Source: Psychroserpens sp. Hel_I_66 (GTDB taxonomy: Bacteria; Bacteroidota; Bacteroidia; Flavobacteriales; Flavobacteriaceae). Taken from it: a stretch of DNA of 64,000 bases. Below the pieces are notes generated by a model. That model saw only the letters and a list, made by a program, of their open reading frames with translations. It ran no database searches and was not told the DNA's origin. A program made the translations under genes and the position numbers. Each line of letters opens with the position of its first letter. Position 1 is the stretch's first letter. Positions 24,321 to 33,648 of this stretch are shown here, piece after piece. The stretch spans positions 2,170,001 to 2,234,000 of the forward strand of contig NZ_JUGU01000001.1 of NCBI RefSeq assembly GCF_000799465.1, written 5' to 3'.

Positions 24321-25658
24321 TTAAATCTCTCTATTAGAATCCCAAGCCTCTAAATAATCTTTTACAGCTTTTACAAATTGCCCACCAAGTGCTCCATTGA
24401 CCACACGATGATCGTAAGAGTGCGATAAGAACATTCTATATCTAATCCCAATAAAATCACCTTCTGGAGTTTCAACAACTGCAGGTACTTTTCTAATGGC
24501 ACCCAATGCTAAAATTCCAACTTGCGGTTGATTTATAATTGGCGTTCCCATGATACTTCCGAAGGTGCCCACATTTGTAACGGTATAGGTTCCACCAGAA
24601 ATATCATCTGGTTTTAGTTTATTGTCTCTGGCACGACCAGCCAAATCATTTACTTTTTTGGTCATCCCAACTAAATTTAGTTGATCTGCATCTTTAATTA
24701 CCGGTACAATCAAATTACCATCTGGCAACGCTGCAGCCATTCCTAAATTGATATGTTTTTTCTTGACAACAGTATCGCCTTGCAATGAAATATTCATCAT
24801 CGGGAAATCTCGCAATGCTTTTGCGACAGCTTCCATAAATATTGGTGTAAATGTTAAGTTCTCTCCTTCTCTCTTAAAGAATCCGTCTTTTACTTTCTTT
24901 CTCCAGTTCCAAATTTTAGTAACATCTGCTTCTATAAAACTTTGTACGTGAGCAGCAGTTTGTACAGATTCTACCATGTGATGAGCAATTAATTTGCCCA
25001 TTCTTGTCATTTCTATAATTTCATCTTCACCACTAGCCACAACAGCAGCCTTTTCTTTTTTAACCTCAGGTTTTTTGTCTTGAGCAGTTACAGTCTTTGG
25101 AGTTTCTTTTACCGCCTCTGTTTTAGTCGCTGGTTGTGAACTTCTATTTTCTATATATGATAGGATATCATTTTTGGTTACTCGCCCATCTTTTCCTGAA
25201 CCAGATATATGGTCTAGTTCTGTTTGAGAGATACCTTCTTGTTTTGCTATGTTTCTAACCAAAGGAGAATAAAAACGATCTCCAGAATTTGTGATTGGAG
25301 CAACGGTGTCTTGAGCAACTGCAACCGTTTTAGACACTTCTGCAACCGATATTGGCTCTTGCGCATCCTCATTAACTGGCTCAGGAGTTTCAGTTTTTAC
25401 AGGTTCGCTCTCATCACCATCTGTCTCAATAACAGCGATGGTTTGACCTACTTGTACCACATCGTCAACATCAAATAGTTTTTCTACCAATACACCATCA
25501 ACCTCACTTGGGACTTCGCTATCTACTTTATCTGTAGCAATTTCAAAAACTGCCTCGTCTGCTTCAATGGTATCACCAACATTCTTCAACCAAGATGTTA
25601 TTGTTGCCTCTGCAACACTCTCTCCCATTTTAGGAAGTTTTAGTTCAAATTTTGCCAT
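24321..25658 (-). CDS. 2-oxo acid dehydrogenase E2 (dihydrolipoyl acyltransferase)
   Basis: The acyltransferase core of a 2-oxoacid dehydrogenase complex, 445 aa. A single lipoyl domain (1-76) carries Lys44 in EIATDKVDSEV. A Pro/Glu/Thr-rich linker follows, then a peripheral-subunit-binding domain at about 131-168 (SPLVRNIAKQEGISQTELD, GKDGRVTKNDIL), and the catalytic domain with SHSYDHRVVNGALGG (HxxxD). The VESVAEATI/DKVDSEVPS type lipoyl domain fits a branched-chain or 2-oxoglutarate-type E2 better than the pyruvate E2, which is at 48764-50533. No E1 gene is adjacent, so the exact complex is uncertain. Confidence 0.93.
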   Translation of the reverse strand: MAKFELKLPKMGESVAEATITSWLKNVGDTIEADEAVFEIATDKVDSEVPSEVDGVLVEKLFDVDDVVQVGQTIAVIETDGDESEPVKTETPEPVNEDAQEPISVAEVSKTVAVAQDTVAPITNSGDRFYSPLVRNIAKQEGISQTELDHISGSGKDGRVTKNDILSYIENRSSQPATKTEAVKETPKTVTAQDKKPEVKKEKAAVVASGEDEIIEMTRMGKLIAHHMVESVQTAAHVQSFIEADVTKIWNWRKKVKDGFFKREGENLTFTPIFMEAVAKALRDFPMMNISLQGDTVVKKKHINLGMAAALPDGNLIVPVIKDADQLNLVGMTKKVNDLAGRARDNKLKPDDISGGTYTVTNVGTFGSIMGTPIINQPQVGILALGAIRKVPAVVETPEGDFIGIRYRMFLSHSYDHRVVNGALGGQFVKAVKDYLEAWDSNREI

Positions 25659-25738
25659 ATCTGTAATCTAGTGACTATATATTGTTAGTTGATTGCAAAA
25701 TTAATTAAAAAACAATATAATTGTTGCGATTATTTCAA

Positions 25739-26845
25739 TTAATTCTTTTCAAAGATAATAACTTCTCCTCGTTTTGTGGAACTGTTACTTCCAATGATAA
25801 AGTTAGAATTTTTTGGTAGAATCTTATAGGTAGCGGTACAATTTTTAGGTGTATTGGACATGATCTCGATGATTGACTTAAAATTGAGGTAGTTATTATC
25901 AAAAATATATTCTATCCCATCTTGATAACCATCAAACTCCATTTTGATCTCTAAGGGCTTATTTAAAGTCCTTTCTAAATCATTATTTTTTTCTTCGGAA
26001 ATAAAAACAAATTGTTTTGGACTACTTTTAAGTGCTGGAGAATCTTTTTGGACAAGAGTTGCAAATCGCACTCCAAACCAAACCATAATATTAAATAAAA
26101 CATTTTTTTTAAAATGTTTTTTATAGAACAATTGCATTGCCCCATAAAACCGCTTGGCGTAAACTTTATCTTTTAATGTACTTTCCCCTTTATAATGTAA
26201 AATTGTCGTCAAACCGTTGTACCAATTTTGATATCCCGAACTACTTACTTTATATGACAGGTCAACATCTTCACCATACATAAAATAATCTTCATCAAAA
26301 CCACCTACTTTATTATAGAGTGATTTTTTCAAAAACATAAACGCGCCAACCAAAACTGGAATTTCACCAACCTCAACCTCATTAAGTTCTTTAACGTAAT
26401 AAGAATCTGTTAAACCCAACATCTTCTTTATTGCTACCATAGGGGTTGGCAAATAACGCTTGCTCTCTGGCAAAAAACGACCTTGACCATCTAATAGTCT
26501 ACAACCAACAATACCGATATTATTTTTTTCTTCGGAAAATTTCAAAAGCGTCTCAAACGTATCTTCTGCAACTACGGTATCTGGGTTAAGAATACAAATA
26601 TATTCGCCTTTTGCTTCTGCTACCGCGATATTATTTCCTTTTGTAAATCCGTAATTTTTAGTGTTCTCTATTAATTTTACTTTCGGAAATTTTTTTCTCA
26701 CCATTTCGCAGCTGTCATCTTTAGACAAATTATCGATGACGATGATTTCAGCATCAATGTGTATTAATGCAGCCTCGACACTTTTGATGCAGAGCTCCAA
26801 AAAATAGCGCACATTGTAATTTAATATAATGATAGAAAGTTTCAA
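25739..26845 (-). CDS. Family 2 glycosyltransferase
   Basis: A 368-aa GT2 enzyme of the rhamnosyltransferase-like (WbbL) type. The GT-A core runs to about residue 240: LSIIILNYNVRYFLELCIKS, VIDNLSKDDS, ICILNPDTVV (nucleotide/metal site) and FDEDYFMYGEDVDLSYKV. The C-terminal 100 residues are of unknown role. The start is TTG at 26845: no ATG lies between the upstream in-frame stop and the conserved KLSIII strand. It begins 7 bp after the recR stop, so it is probably cotranscribed and perhaps translationally linked. Two copies of the 12-mer (25989 and 26526) give I-S-E-E-K and F-S-E-E-K. Confidence 0.92.
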   Translation of the reverse strand: MKLSIIILNYNVRYFLELCIKSVEAALIHIDAEIIVIDNLSKDDSCEMVRKKFPKVKLIENTKNYGFTKGNNIAVAEAKGEYICILNPDTVVAEDTFETLLKFSEEKNNIGIVGCRLLDGQGRFLPESKRYLPTPMVAIKKMLGLTDSYYVKELNEVEVGEIPVLVGAFMFLKKSLYNKVGGFDEDYFMYGEDVDLSYKVSSSGYQNWYNGLTTILHYKGESTLKDKVYAKRFYGAMQLFYKKHFKKNVLFNIMVWFGVRFATLVQKDSPALKSSPKQFVFISEEKNNDLERTLNKPLEIKMEFDGYQDGIEYIFDNNYLNFKSIIEIMSNTPKNCTATYKILPKNSNFIIGSNSSTKRGEVIIFEKN

Positions 26846-26852
26846 ATAGTAT

Positions 26853-27470
26853 TTAAGATTTTAGAGAAGCTTCAAAAGGAATTCTATTAATAATACTTCT
26901 GCCAAGGGTGACCTCATCTGTGTATTCGAGCTCATTTCCAACGGAAATACCTCGCGCTATAGTAGATGTTTGCACCTCGTAATCTTGAATTTGTTTATAT
27001 ATGTAGAAATTTGTTGTATCACCTTCCATTGTAGACCCTAACGCAAAAATGAGTTCGGTTATTTTATTTTGTTTTACTTTTTCAACTAAAGACTGAATAT
27101 TCAATTCATTTGGACCTATACCATCCATTGGTGAGATTTTTCCGCCCAAAACGTGATATAAACCTTTAAACGAACTTGTATTCTCTATTGCCATAACGTC
27201 TCTAATATCTTCAACTACACATACAATATTTTCAATTCTATTAGGGTTCGAGCATATTTCGCACAAATCTGTATCACTTATATTATGGCAGCTTTTGCAA
27301 AATTTTATATCATTACGCATGGTACTCAATGCATTTGCAAAATTTAAAGTTTGTTCTTTGGGTTGGCGCAGTAAATGTAAGACCAAACGTAATGCTGTAC
27401 GTTTACCAATACCTGGTAATTGTGACATTTCATTCACTGCATTTTCCAATAATTTTGAAGAAAATTCCAT
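26853..27470 (-). CDS. recR: Recombination mediator protein RecR
   Basis: A 205-aa member of the RecFOR pathway that helps load RecA on gapped DNA. It shows the N-terminal helix-hairpin-helix ([17 protein letters not shown]), the four-cysteine zinc finger ([16 protein letters not shown]), and the Toprim domain ([32 protein letters not shown]). The C-terminus is typical ([20 protein letters not shown]). Full length. Confidence 0.97.
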   Translation of the reverse strand: MEFSSKLLENAVNEMSQLPGIGKRTALRLVLHLLRQPKEQTLNFANALSTMRNDIKFCKSCHNISDTDLCEICSNPNRIENIVCVVEDIRDVMAIENTSSFKGLYHVLGGKISPMDGIGPNELNIQSLVEKVKQNKITELIFALGSTMEGDTTNFYIYKQIQDYEVQTSTIARGISVGNELEYTDEVTLGRSIINRIPFEASLKS

Positions 27471-27516
27471 AGATGCGAAATTACAATATGTAAATCAATT
27501 AAAAATGTCATTACAT

Positions 27517-27548
27517 AAAAAAACCACTATTGAACTTAATAGTGGTTT
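27517..27548 (-). terminator. Terminator of the large T9SS cargo gene
   Basis: An 11-bp stem (AAACCACTATT with AATAGTGGTTT, 27521-27548) and a 6-base loop are followed on the minus strand by T residues. It lies 18 bp after the stop at 27567. Confidence 0.85.
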
Positions 27549-27566
27549 ACATTTTTAAAACGTTTT

Positions 27567-30086
27567 CTATTGAATCATCAATTTTTTTGTAACAGATCCT
27601 TCTAGGTTATTAATTTTTACAAAGTACAAACCGGTTGAATAATTTGAAACATCAATTGTTTTAGGTTCGTAAATATTTACATTTTTTGTGAAATATGTGA
27701 GTTTACCTGAAGCATCAAAAATTCTTACGGATACTAAATCACTTTTATTCCAATTAATTGTTACATTATTTTTTGCAGGATTTGGATACACATTAAAAGT
27801 TTCCAATGCAAAATTATCTAGGCTTAAAGTAGCATCAAAAACATCTGACGCCCACAAACCTCGACCATAAGTTCCTGCATAAATCTTATTGTTGGTTGTG
27901 TTAATTTCAAGTTCGCTAATGATCACATTAGGTAGGCCATTGCTAAATGGTTGCCACTCTGTATAAGTGTCATCAATATAGTAAATACCATAATCCATAC
28001 CCAAGTAAAGTCCATTTTCTCCATTATCATGCCACACCAATGCTTGTGCGCTGAAGTTTGGTAAATTCAGTTTGTAAGACGTCCAAGAATTCCCACCATT
28101 TGTGGACACATAAACCCTTTGACTTCCTGTGGTAGCAATTGCAACTCGACTTGGATCTGTTGGATGTATTGCAATAGAATTTATTGAACCCGAAAAACCA
28201 TTTAATGAAGACCATGAATTCACAATTCCAACAAAAGTATTTTTATATAAGTTATTACCTCTTGCTGCATATTGATAATTACTATTTGATGGTGCTATTT
28301 TAAGATGATTTAGATTACCCCCAAAATTCTGAGATATACTCGCCCAAGTACTACCTCCATTTGTAGATTTGTAAACCTCGTCATATCCTGTGTAAATAAC
28401 ATTTGGTGTGATTGGATCCTGCTCAAATGGAGTAATCCAATTACCTGATTTATTTTCTGGACTACTTAAATATGTTATGTTTAATCCACCATTAAACGAT
28501 TTATAAAGACCTCCATTTTGAGACGTTCCATAAACAATGCTAGAATTGTTTTTATCAACAAAACCTTCCATACCATCAGCTCCCAACCAATCTGTCCAAT
28601 CACCATTTGCATCCATTAGAGAAGTCCCATTATCTTGAGAACCTCCAGTTACGATTACAGGATCTGTTTGGCTTATCCCAATTTTGTAAAATTGACGAAT
28701 TCCCATTCCCGCTGTTAGATCCCTGTAATAAGAACTGTTTATTACTGTTGGATTATCTGCAACATAAATTCCTCCATCACTTCCAACGTACAATTTATAA
28801 CCGTCTGTTGGATTACCAACAAATTTTAAAATATCAATATCTGCATGGCAATAGCCAATATTTTGACCAGATGCGTTATTTGGTGTCCATTGCGAAGTAA
28901 TTGAAAAATTAGTACCGCCATTTGTAGATCTCCAAGAATTAATTCCAGCAATATGCACATCATTAGCATCTAATGGGTTTACTGCAATATCCATATCCCT
29001 TGGTGCTTGACCAAAATTTGCGTCATCTGGATCTTCTGGATCTGAACTATACCCAAAATAATTTTTCCCAATATGGTTCAATGTTGAGAATGTAACGAAA
29101 GAATTAATCGACTTATATAATTTTCCGAAGGCACCATTATTTGCTTCTAAAACATAAACTACTTCTGGATTTTCTGCTGAAACACCTATCATTTTTGGTC
29201 CGTTATTAAATCCCGGAATACTTGTCCAGCTATTACCAGAATTAGTTGAAACAAAGACCTCATTTCCAGTTGCGTAAATTGTACTGTATGTTCCATCTGG
29301 TTTAAACTCAACATCAAATCCTATTGTTGCTGCAGGATTAATTAAAGTCCAATTTAAACCTCCATTTATAGATTTAAAAATCCCACCACCTTGAACAGAA
29401 CAATACATTTTATTAGTATTTGATGGGTCAATAAGAATTTTGTTTACATTTCCATTTCCAATATCAGCTAAAAAATTCCATGTCGATCCACTATCTGTTG
29501 AGATAAAAATAGTTCCACTATTAGAACCCCAAAAATAAGTTGTATTTATTGTTGGATGAATTGTCAATGCCGAGACATTTAAATTAGATAGGTTATCTGT
29601 CAAAACCGTCCAACTTAAACCACCATCAATAGATCTCCAAACCCCTCCTGTATCTGCACCTGCAATAATATGGCTAGGATTTGCGGGTTCTACTGCTATT
29701 GACGTTATGCGACCAACACCAGGATTCCAGCCACTTGTTGCATTCCAGGATGTAGGACCTAACTGCTCCCATGAGCCCACGGTTGTTCTAGCAGAAGCAA
29801 AGTTTTCATTTAAATAATTATTATAATTTTCCAATTCGTTGAAATAGAATTCTGGTGATGGCAGCATCCCGTTTTCATCCATTTGTCTTAAAGCTTGGTA
29901 CTCCCAACGTTTATAAGGTTTGTATCCTTTTCCACGCTCGGTTCCCACTTGAGCAAAATGTGCTTCGGCAACAGACTGTATGTCTTGAACGGTGTGAGTG
30001 CCCTCGGAAATCATCTGCTTATAATCTTGAGCAGATAATAACGTAACAGACAACAAAAAAACAAGTAGTAGGTAGTAATTTTTCAT
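27567..30086 (-). CDS. Large secreted BNR/sortilin-type repeat protein with T9SS tail
   Basis: An 839-aa protein with signal peptide (about 1-19, LLSAQ). From about residue 100 to 740 it has many beta-propeller blades of the BNR/VPS10 kind, with repeated Ser-x-Asp-x-Gly-x-x-Trp boxes (SIDGGLSWTVL, STDSGSTWNFL, SINGGLNWTLI, STNSGNSWTSI, STNGGNSWTSY). The final 75 residues form a type A sorting domain (VYPNPAKNNVTINW, DASGKLTYF, YSTGLYFVKI, KKLMIQ). It is predicted to be exported by T9SS and processed by PorU. Such propellers bind or hydrolyse glycans in some proteins, but I see no sialidase catalytic set, so a binding or adhesin role is likelier. Confidence 0.92.
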   Translation of the reverse strand: MKNYYLLLVFLLSVTLLSAQDYKQMISEGTHTVQDIQSVAEAHFAQVGTERGKGYKPYKRWEYQALRQMDENGMLPSPEFYFNELENYNNYLNENFASARTTVGSWEQLGPTSWNATSGWNPGVGRITSIAVEPANPSHIIAGADTGGVWRSIDGGLSWTVLTDNLSNLNVSALTIHPTINTTYFWGSNSGTIFISTDSGSTWNFLADIGNGNVNKILIDPSNTNKMYCSVQGGGIFKSINGGLNWTLINPAATIGFDVEFKPDGTYSTIYATGNEVFVSTNSGNSWTSIPGFNNGPKMIGVSAENPEVVYVLEANNGAFGKLYKSINSFVTFSTLNHIGKNYFGYSSDPEDPDDANFGQAPRDMDIAVNPLDANDVHIAGINSWRSTNGGTNFSITSQWTPNNASGQNIGYCHADIDILKFVGNPTDGYKLYVGSDGGIYVADNPTVINSSYYRDLTAGMGIRQFYKIGISQTDPVIVTGGSQDNGTSLMDANGDWTDWLGADGMEGFVDKNNSSIVYGTSQNGGLYKSFNGGLNITYLSSPENKSGNWITPFEQDPITPNVIYTGYDEVYKSTNGGSTWASISQNFGGNLNHLKIAPSNSNYQYAARGNNLYKNTFVGIVNSWSSLNGFSGSINSIAIHPTDPSRVAIATTGSQRVYVSTNGGNSWTSYKLNLPNFSAQALVWHDNGENGLYLGMDYGIYYIDDTYTEWQPFSNGLPNVIISELEINTTNNKIYAGTYGRGLWASDVFDATLSLDNFALETFNVYPNPAKNNVTINWNKSDLVSVRIFDASGKLTYFTKNVNIYEPKTIDVSNYSTGLYFVKINNLEGSVTKKLMIQ

Positions 30087-30245
30087 TTTCAGTATAATTT
30101 AGATCGTAAAGCTATTTATAAGATAAATTATCAATAATTCTGTTTATTAGAAAATTGAATAATTCAGTATAAATTACTTAATATTGTTTACAATTTTTTT
30201 TCGAAAATAATACATTTAAAATAAAAATCTGTTAAAACAACCTAT

Positions 30246-31688
30246 ATGTCGACGAACGTCATAATTTTACTTATTCTAGCTTATTTTGGAGTATTGATTC
30301 TAATCTCGTTTCTTACTGGGAAAACTTCAGGAAATGCTGCGTTTTTTAAAGCAAACAAACAATCGCCATGGTATGTTGTCGCATTTGGGATGATAGGCGC
30401 TTCACTCTCTGGCGTGACATTTATTTCTGTTCCTGGATGGATTGAGGCTTCACAGTTTAGCTATATGCAGGTTGTTCTTGGCTATATTGTGGGTTATTTG
30501 GTAATCGGAACCATTCTCCTACCGTTATATTACAGACTTAATCTCACCTCTATTTACACATATTTAGAAACGAGATTTGGAAATTATGCCTATAAAACCG
30601 GTGCATCTTTTTTCTTGATTTCAAGAGTGGTTGGAGCGAGTTTTAGATTGTACTTGGTTGCAAACGTATTACAAATTATTTTATTTGATGATTTAGGCGT
30701 GAGCTTTTGGCAAACAGTAACTATAACCGTTTTATTGATTTGGCTCTACACTTTTAAATCTGGAATTAAAACAATTGTTTGGACAGATACTTTACAAACG
30801 CTCTTTATGCTTATAGCTGTTGGAGTTGCCATTTATTTTGTAAGTGATTCGCTAAATATTGAAGGAGGAAACGTTTTAAACTTCGTTTTGGATAGTGACT
30901 TGTCAAAAGTCTTCTTTTTTGAAGACTATAAATCTGCCAATTATTTTTGGAAACAGTTTATTTCTGGTGCCTTTATTGCGATTGTGATGACAGGACTGGA
31001 TCAAGATATGATGCAAAAAAACCTGACTTGTCGTTCACTTAAAGATGCCCAAAAAAACATGTTTTGGTTTACAATTGTACTCACAGTAGTCAATTTTGTG
31101 TTTTTAAGCTTGGGTCTGCTGCTAACTGTGTATGCACAACAAAACGGAATTGACGCACATAAAGATGAACTATTCCCGATTTTGGCAAAAAATCATTTGG
31201 GGACTACCGTCTTTGTGTTTTTCTTATTGGGATTAATCGCAGCTGCTTACAGCAGTGCAGACAGTGCTTTGACGTCACTAACCACATCTTTTAGCATTGA
31301 CATTTTGGATATTGAGAAAAAATATTCCGAAGAAAAACAAGTAACCATTAGAAAACGCATTCATATTGCCATTTCATTTGTACTCATTTTAGTCATTGTG
31401 GCATTTAAATATATTATCCAAGATGAAAGTGTCATCCAGAAACTCTTTGTTTTTGCGGGTTACACCTATGGACCGCTCTTAGGGCTTTACGCTTTTGGCT
31501 TATTCACCAAATGGAATGTCAAGGATAAATTAGTTCCTGTTATCGCCATATTATCTCCCATTCTATCCTATGTGATAAGTGTGAACAGTTTAAAATGGCT
31601 TGGCTTTGAATTTGGTTTCTTTATTCTAATTTTAAACGGATTTCTAACCTTTTTAGGATTAATATTGATTCGTCGACAACATGACTAA
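30246..31688 (+). CDS. Sodium:solute symporter (SSS family)
   Basis: A 480-aa integral membrane transporter with about 13 hydrophobic helices. SSS features include GASLSGVTFISVPGW in helix 2, a conserved VVGASFRLYL region and LGLIAAAYSSADSALTSLTTSFSIDIL, which carries the Ser pair of the second sodium site. It uses the sodium gradient to import an organic solute; the substrate cannot be inferred. The last 30 bp overlap the convergent CoA-binding gene. The 12-mer at 31325-31336 encodes Y-S-E-E-K in a cytoplasmic loop. Confidence 0.93.
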   Translation: MSTNVIILLILAYFGVLILISFLTGKTSGNAAFFKANKQSPWYVVAFGMIGASLSGVTFISVPGWIEASQFSYMQVVLGYIVGYLVIGTILLPLYYRLNLTSIYTYLETRFGNYAYKTGASFFLISRVVGASFRLYLVANVLQIILFDDLGVSFWQTVTITVLLIWLYTFKSGIKTIVWTDTLQTLFMLIAVGVAIYFVSDSLNIEGGNVLNFVLDSDLSKVFFFEDYKSANYFWKQFISGAFIAIVMTGLDQDMMQKNLTCRSLKDAQKNMFWFTIVLTVVNFVFLSLGLLLTVYAQQNGIDAHKDELFPILAKNHLGTTVFVFFLLGLIAAAYSSADSALTSLTTSFSIDILDIEKKYSEEKQVTIRKRIHIAISFVLILVIVAFKYIIQDESVIQKLFVFAGYTYGPLLGLYAFGLFTKWNVKDKLVPVIAILSPILSYVISVNSLKWLGFEFGFFILILNGFLTFLGLILIRRQHD

Positions 31689-32021
31689 CGTGCAAGCCTC
31701 TTCAAAAAAGATATTCTCTTGTTTTAATTTATTCTGAAATTCGCTGTTTTCAGTCCCAGGGTTAAATATGATTCGCTGCGGTTTTAAACCGATTATATAA
31801 TCATAATATTCCTTTTGACGTTGTGGATTAAGATATAATGTCACCGTATGGACATCCTTATAAGGCATTAGATTTGTGTCTATGCTCACACCGTTGACCT
31901 CACCTTCACGCAATCCAAAAGCTAGAACGTCGTGGTTATAACTTAAAAGTCTCTTAATTGCGATATTTGAATATCGCTGCGTTTTTAAAGATGCTCCAAT
32001 AACTAAAGTTTTCTTATTCAT
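31659..32021 (-). CDS. CoA-binding (Rossmann) domain protein
   Basis: A 120-aa protein of the CoA_binding family (YccU-like). It shows a Rossmann-type start (KKTLVIGASLKTQRYSNIAI), then VNGVSIDTNLMPYKDVHTVTLYLNP and IIFNPGTENSEFQNKLKQEN, ending CTLVMLSTNQY. It probably binds CoA or a related nucleotide; the biological role is unknown. The C-terminal ten codons overlap the end of the symporter gene on the other strand. Confidence 0.9.
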   Translation of the reverse strand: MNKKTLVIGASLKTQRYSNIAIKRLLSYNHDVLAFGLREGEVNGVSIDTNLMPYKDVHTVTLYLNPQRQKEYYDYIIGLKPQRIIFNPGTENSEFQNKLKQENIFFEEACTLVMLSTNQY

Positions 32022-32227
32022 AATTATGACTATTTATTACAAAAATAGCATTCGGTTTTTTTAATATTAGCTAACGAGTGTTAAATGCTTGTTAATCGTA
32101 ATTCAAACTGTAACAATCAAAAAATACAATCGTCTATATTTTAGACTGTTCAATATAGACATTTTGTAATATTTAATAGCCATAATAACAGTTGATGGTT
32201 AGTGTTACTATTAGGTTATTAAATAAG

Positions 32228-32256
32228 AAAACCCAGAACATTACGTTTTGGGTTTT
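32228..32256. terminator. Terminator-like hairpin, module 1
   Basis: The stem AAAACCCAGAAC pairs with GTTTTGGGTTTT (one G-T pair) around a 5-base loop. T-rich on the right and A-rich on the left, so it could act on either strand. Confidence 0.7.
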
Positions 32257-32370
32257 CGTGTTTACAAGTGTTAAATGATATATCACTTGTAATGTTATGA
32301 TTTTAATCACGACAAAACCAACAACATAATATTTAGTTTTTAAGAGTAAGCCTTTAAGGAAGGAAAATTG

Positions 32371-32404
32371 AAAAATCCGTAGTTTTAAACTGCGGATTTT
32401 TTTT
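32371..32404. terminator. Terminator-like hairpin, module 2
   Basis: A 14-bp stem (AAAAATCCGTAGTT with AACTGCGGATTTTT, one wobble) and a 3-base loop are followed by a T-run on the plus strand. No plus-strand gene ends upstream within 650 bp. Confidence 0.7.
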
Positions 32405-32583
32405 ATTCTTCGGAAATTGAAAAATCCTAAATGTGTTAATTGATAGTTAAAAATGTTAACGAATAAAATAAAAAGCAAAATTGAGCGTCTTAAGGTTGTG
32501 ATAAGTTTTAAAGCTAATCAGTTTAATTCATCAAAAATTTAATGGTTATAGTTTTAGTGTTAAATTAAATTGGTTAATAGCAG

Positions 32584-32616
32584 AAAAATCCCAAAACGAG
32601 AGTTTTGGGATTTTTT
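32584..32616. terminator. Terminator-like hairpin, module 3
   Basis: A perfect 14-bp stem (AAAAATCCCAAAAC with GTTTTGGGATTTTT) is closed by GAGA, a GNRA tetraloop. On the minus strand it can serve the lipoprotein gene ending at 32647; on the plus strand it ends module 3. Confidence 0.8.
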
Positions 32617-32646
32617 GTTTAACAGCTTTAAGCGTTGTTATAAATC

Positions 32647-33135
32647 TCAATATAGATAAATCTCATTAAACTCAATAGGCAAGTCAGTATTTTCAATCAT
32701 AATGATGTGAATAGGCTGTGTCATAGCATAACCAACAAGATCGTCTTCAGTAATACTATATTCAACATTAACAGTGATTTTTGTACGGTCATTTATAACA
32801 TCAGTAATATTCAAGAAATAACCAGTATTTGATTGTAATTGATCAATAGACACTAAAACGGTATGAGTTGAAAAATCAACATCATCCACTAAAAAGTAAT
32901 CTGAGTTTGGATTGTAAACATCAATAGTTTCTTTTATGAGATTCCATTCAGTTTCATTTGTAATAATTACATTTTGTTTCCCTGTGCTTTCAGCTAATGA
33001 TCCAATACGGGTTTTATAAATCTCAGTAAATTCTACAGATGCGGGATTAGCAACTTCATTTGGTTCTTCATTCGACTCTTCGCTACATGATATAAATAAC
33101 AATAGGAATACAAACATGTAATTTAAAATTTTCAT
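32647..33135 (-). CDS. PrcB-like C-terminal domain lipoprotein
   Basis: A 162-aa lipoprotein; ATG at 33135 is chosen because it starts the signal MKILNYMFVFLLLFISC with lipobox Cys. An upstream in-frame start at 33171 is less likely. After an Asn/Glu-rich spacer, residues about 45-160 resemble the PrcB C-terminal domain: WNLIKETIDV, DFSTHTVLVSI, a NTGYFLNITDVI segment, and a MTQPIHIIMIENTDLPIEF ending. In Treponema, PrcB belongs to a protease complex; no protease partner is adjacent here. Outer-membrane or periplasmic location is inferred. Confidence 0.72.
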   Translation of the reverse strand: MKILNYMFVFLLLFISCSEESNEEPNEVANPASVEFTEIYKTRIGSLAESTGKQNVIITNETEWNLIKETIDVYNPNSDYFLVDDVDFSTHTVLVSIDQLQSNTGYFLNITDVINDRTKITVNVEYSITEDDLVGYAMTQPIHIIMIENTDLPIEFNEIYLY

Positions 33136-33203
33136 AATTAAATAATTTGTTGATTTATTAGTAAGATACAAAAATTTAAAAAAGGTTGCGTCTAAATTGA
33201 CAT

Positions 33204-33575
33204 TTACTCTAAAGTAGTTTTTGGTTTAGAACCTTTAAAAGTTTTTAAAAGTTGCATAATTATAAAAGATTGTATCGCAATATTAAGAATTGTTAAAACA
33301 ATAGCTACCCAGGTTTCATGATGATAAAACGGTAAGTCTCTTCCAAAAATACTAATTGGCATACTAAAAATTTGAATAAGTGTACTCGTTACAAAACCCA
33401 GCCTAACACCTAAAAAGGTAATATTTTCCGAAGAAAAATAGGCATTACATAAACCTAATAAGAATTCAAAAATGAGGAGTATGAAGAATATTTTAAGAAA
33501 TAATTTCAATTGATTATTATCATGAGGTTTTGCGTTTTTCTTAATTGGCGTTTCACACCAATTAAGAAAAATCAA
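33204..33575 (-). CDS. Hypothetical membrane protein, 123 aa
   Basis: I recognise no family. There is no ATG in the upstream open frame, so TTG at 33575 is the likeliest start, though an N-terminal extension cannot be excluded. Three hydrophobic stretches are visible at about 25-45 (LFLKIFFILLIFEFLLGLC), 55-75 (FLGVRLGFVTSTLIQIFSM) and 90-112 (WVAIVLTILNIAIQSFIIM). The 12-mer at 33426-33437 is translated as FSSE in the loop after the first helix. It lies just upstream of the PrcB-like gene, 68 bp away, on the same strand. Confidence 0.55.
   Translation of the reverse strand: MIFLNWCETPIKKNAKPHDNNQLKLFLKIFFILLIFEFLLGLCNAYFSSENITFLGVRLGFVTSTLIQIFSMPISIFGRDLPFYHHETWVAIVLTILNIAIQSFIIMQLLKTFKGSKPKTTLE
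33426..33437 (-). repeat. Dispersed 12-mer inside a membrane protein gene
   Basis: TTCCGAAGAAAA on the plus strand. The host gene reads it in the TTT-TCT-TCG-GAA frame (Phe-Ser-Ser-Glu), one of only three such cases among the 18 intragenic copies. Confidence 0.9.
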
Positions 33576-33621
33576 CTTGCAGGATTTTCTTTCAAATGGT
33601 ATGAAATTGCTTATTTAATAG

Positions 33622-33644
33622 GAGATTCCTGCATTCGCAGGAAT
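33622..33644 (-). repeat. REP-like imperfect palindrome behind fabH
   Basis: GAGATTCCTGCATTCGCAGG plus AAT, with perfectly pairing ATTCCTGC and GCAGGAAT arms. It ends 4 bp before the fabH stop codon and differs from the copy at 24295-24317 at a single central base. Confidence 0.75.
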
Positions 33645-33648
33645 TTCT

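Larger units (their letters stand above)
32022..32646. other. 625-bp gene-free region with three related hairpin modules
   Basis: I see no convincing protein-coding gene here. The region holds three terminator-like hairpins at 32228-32256, 32371-32401 and 32584-32615. The sequences leading into the first and third are alike: TTAGTGTTA, about 20 AT-rich bases containing GGTTA, then GAAAA plus the stem, a T-run and GTTTA. The word GTGTTAAAT recurs near 32080, 32268 and 32558. This looks like a diverged tandem duplication and could produce small RNAs. A near-exact copy of the 12-mer (TATTCTTCGGAA, 32404-32415) follows the second hairpin. Confidence 0.5.

Noticed and set aside
27567..30086. Sialidase (BNR repeats) call for the large T9SS cargo
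   Set aside because: The Asp boxes are repeated, but the arginine triad and other catalytic residues of sialidases are not recognisable. The repeats fit VPS10/sortilin-like propellers better.
32173..32478. Minus-strand reading frame of 101 codons in the gene-free region
   Set aside because: It runs straight through two hairpin terminators, has a skewed Phe/Leu/Ile/Lys composition typical of translated AT-rich non-coding DNA, and resembles no protein family.
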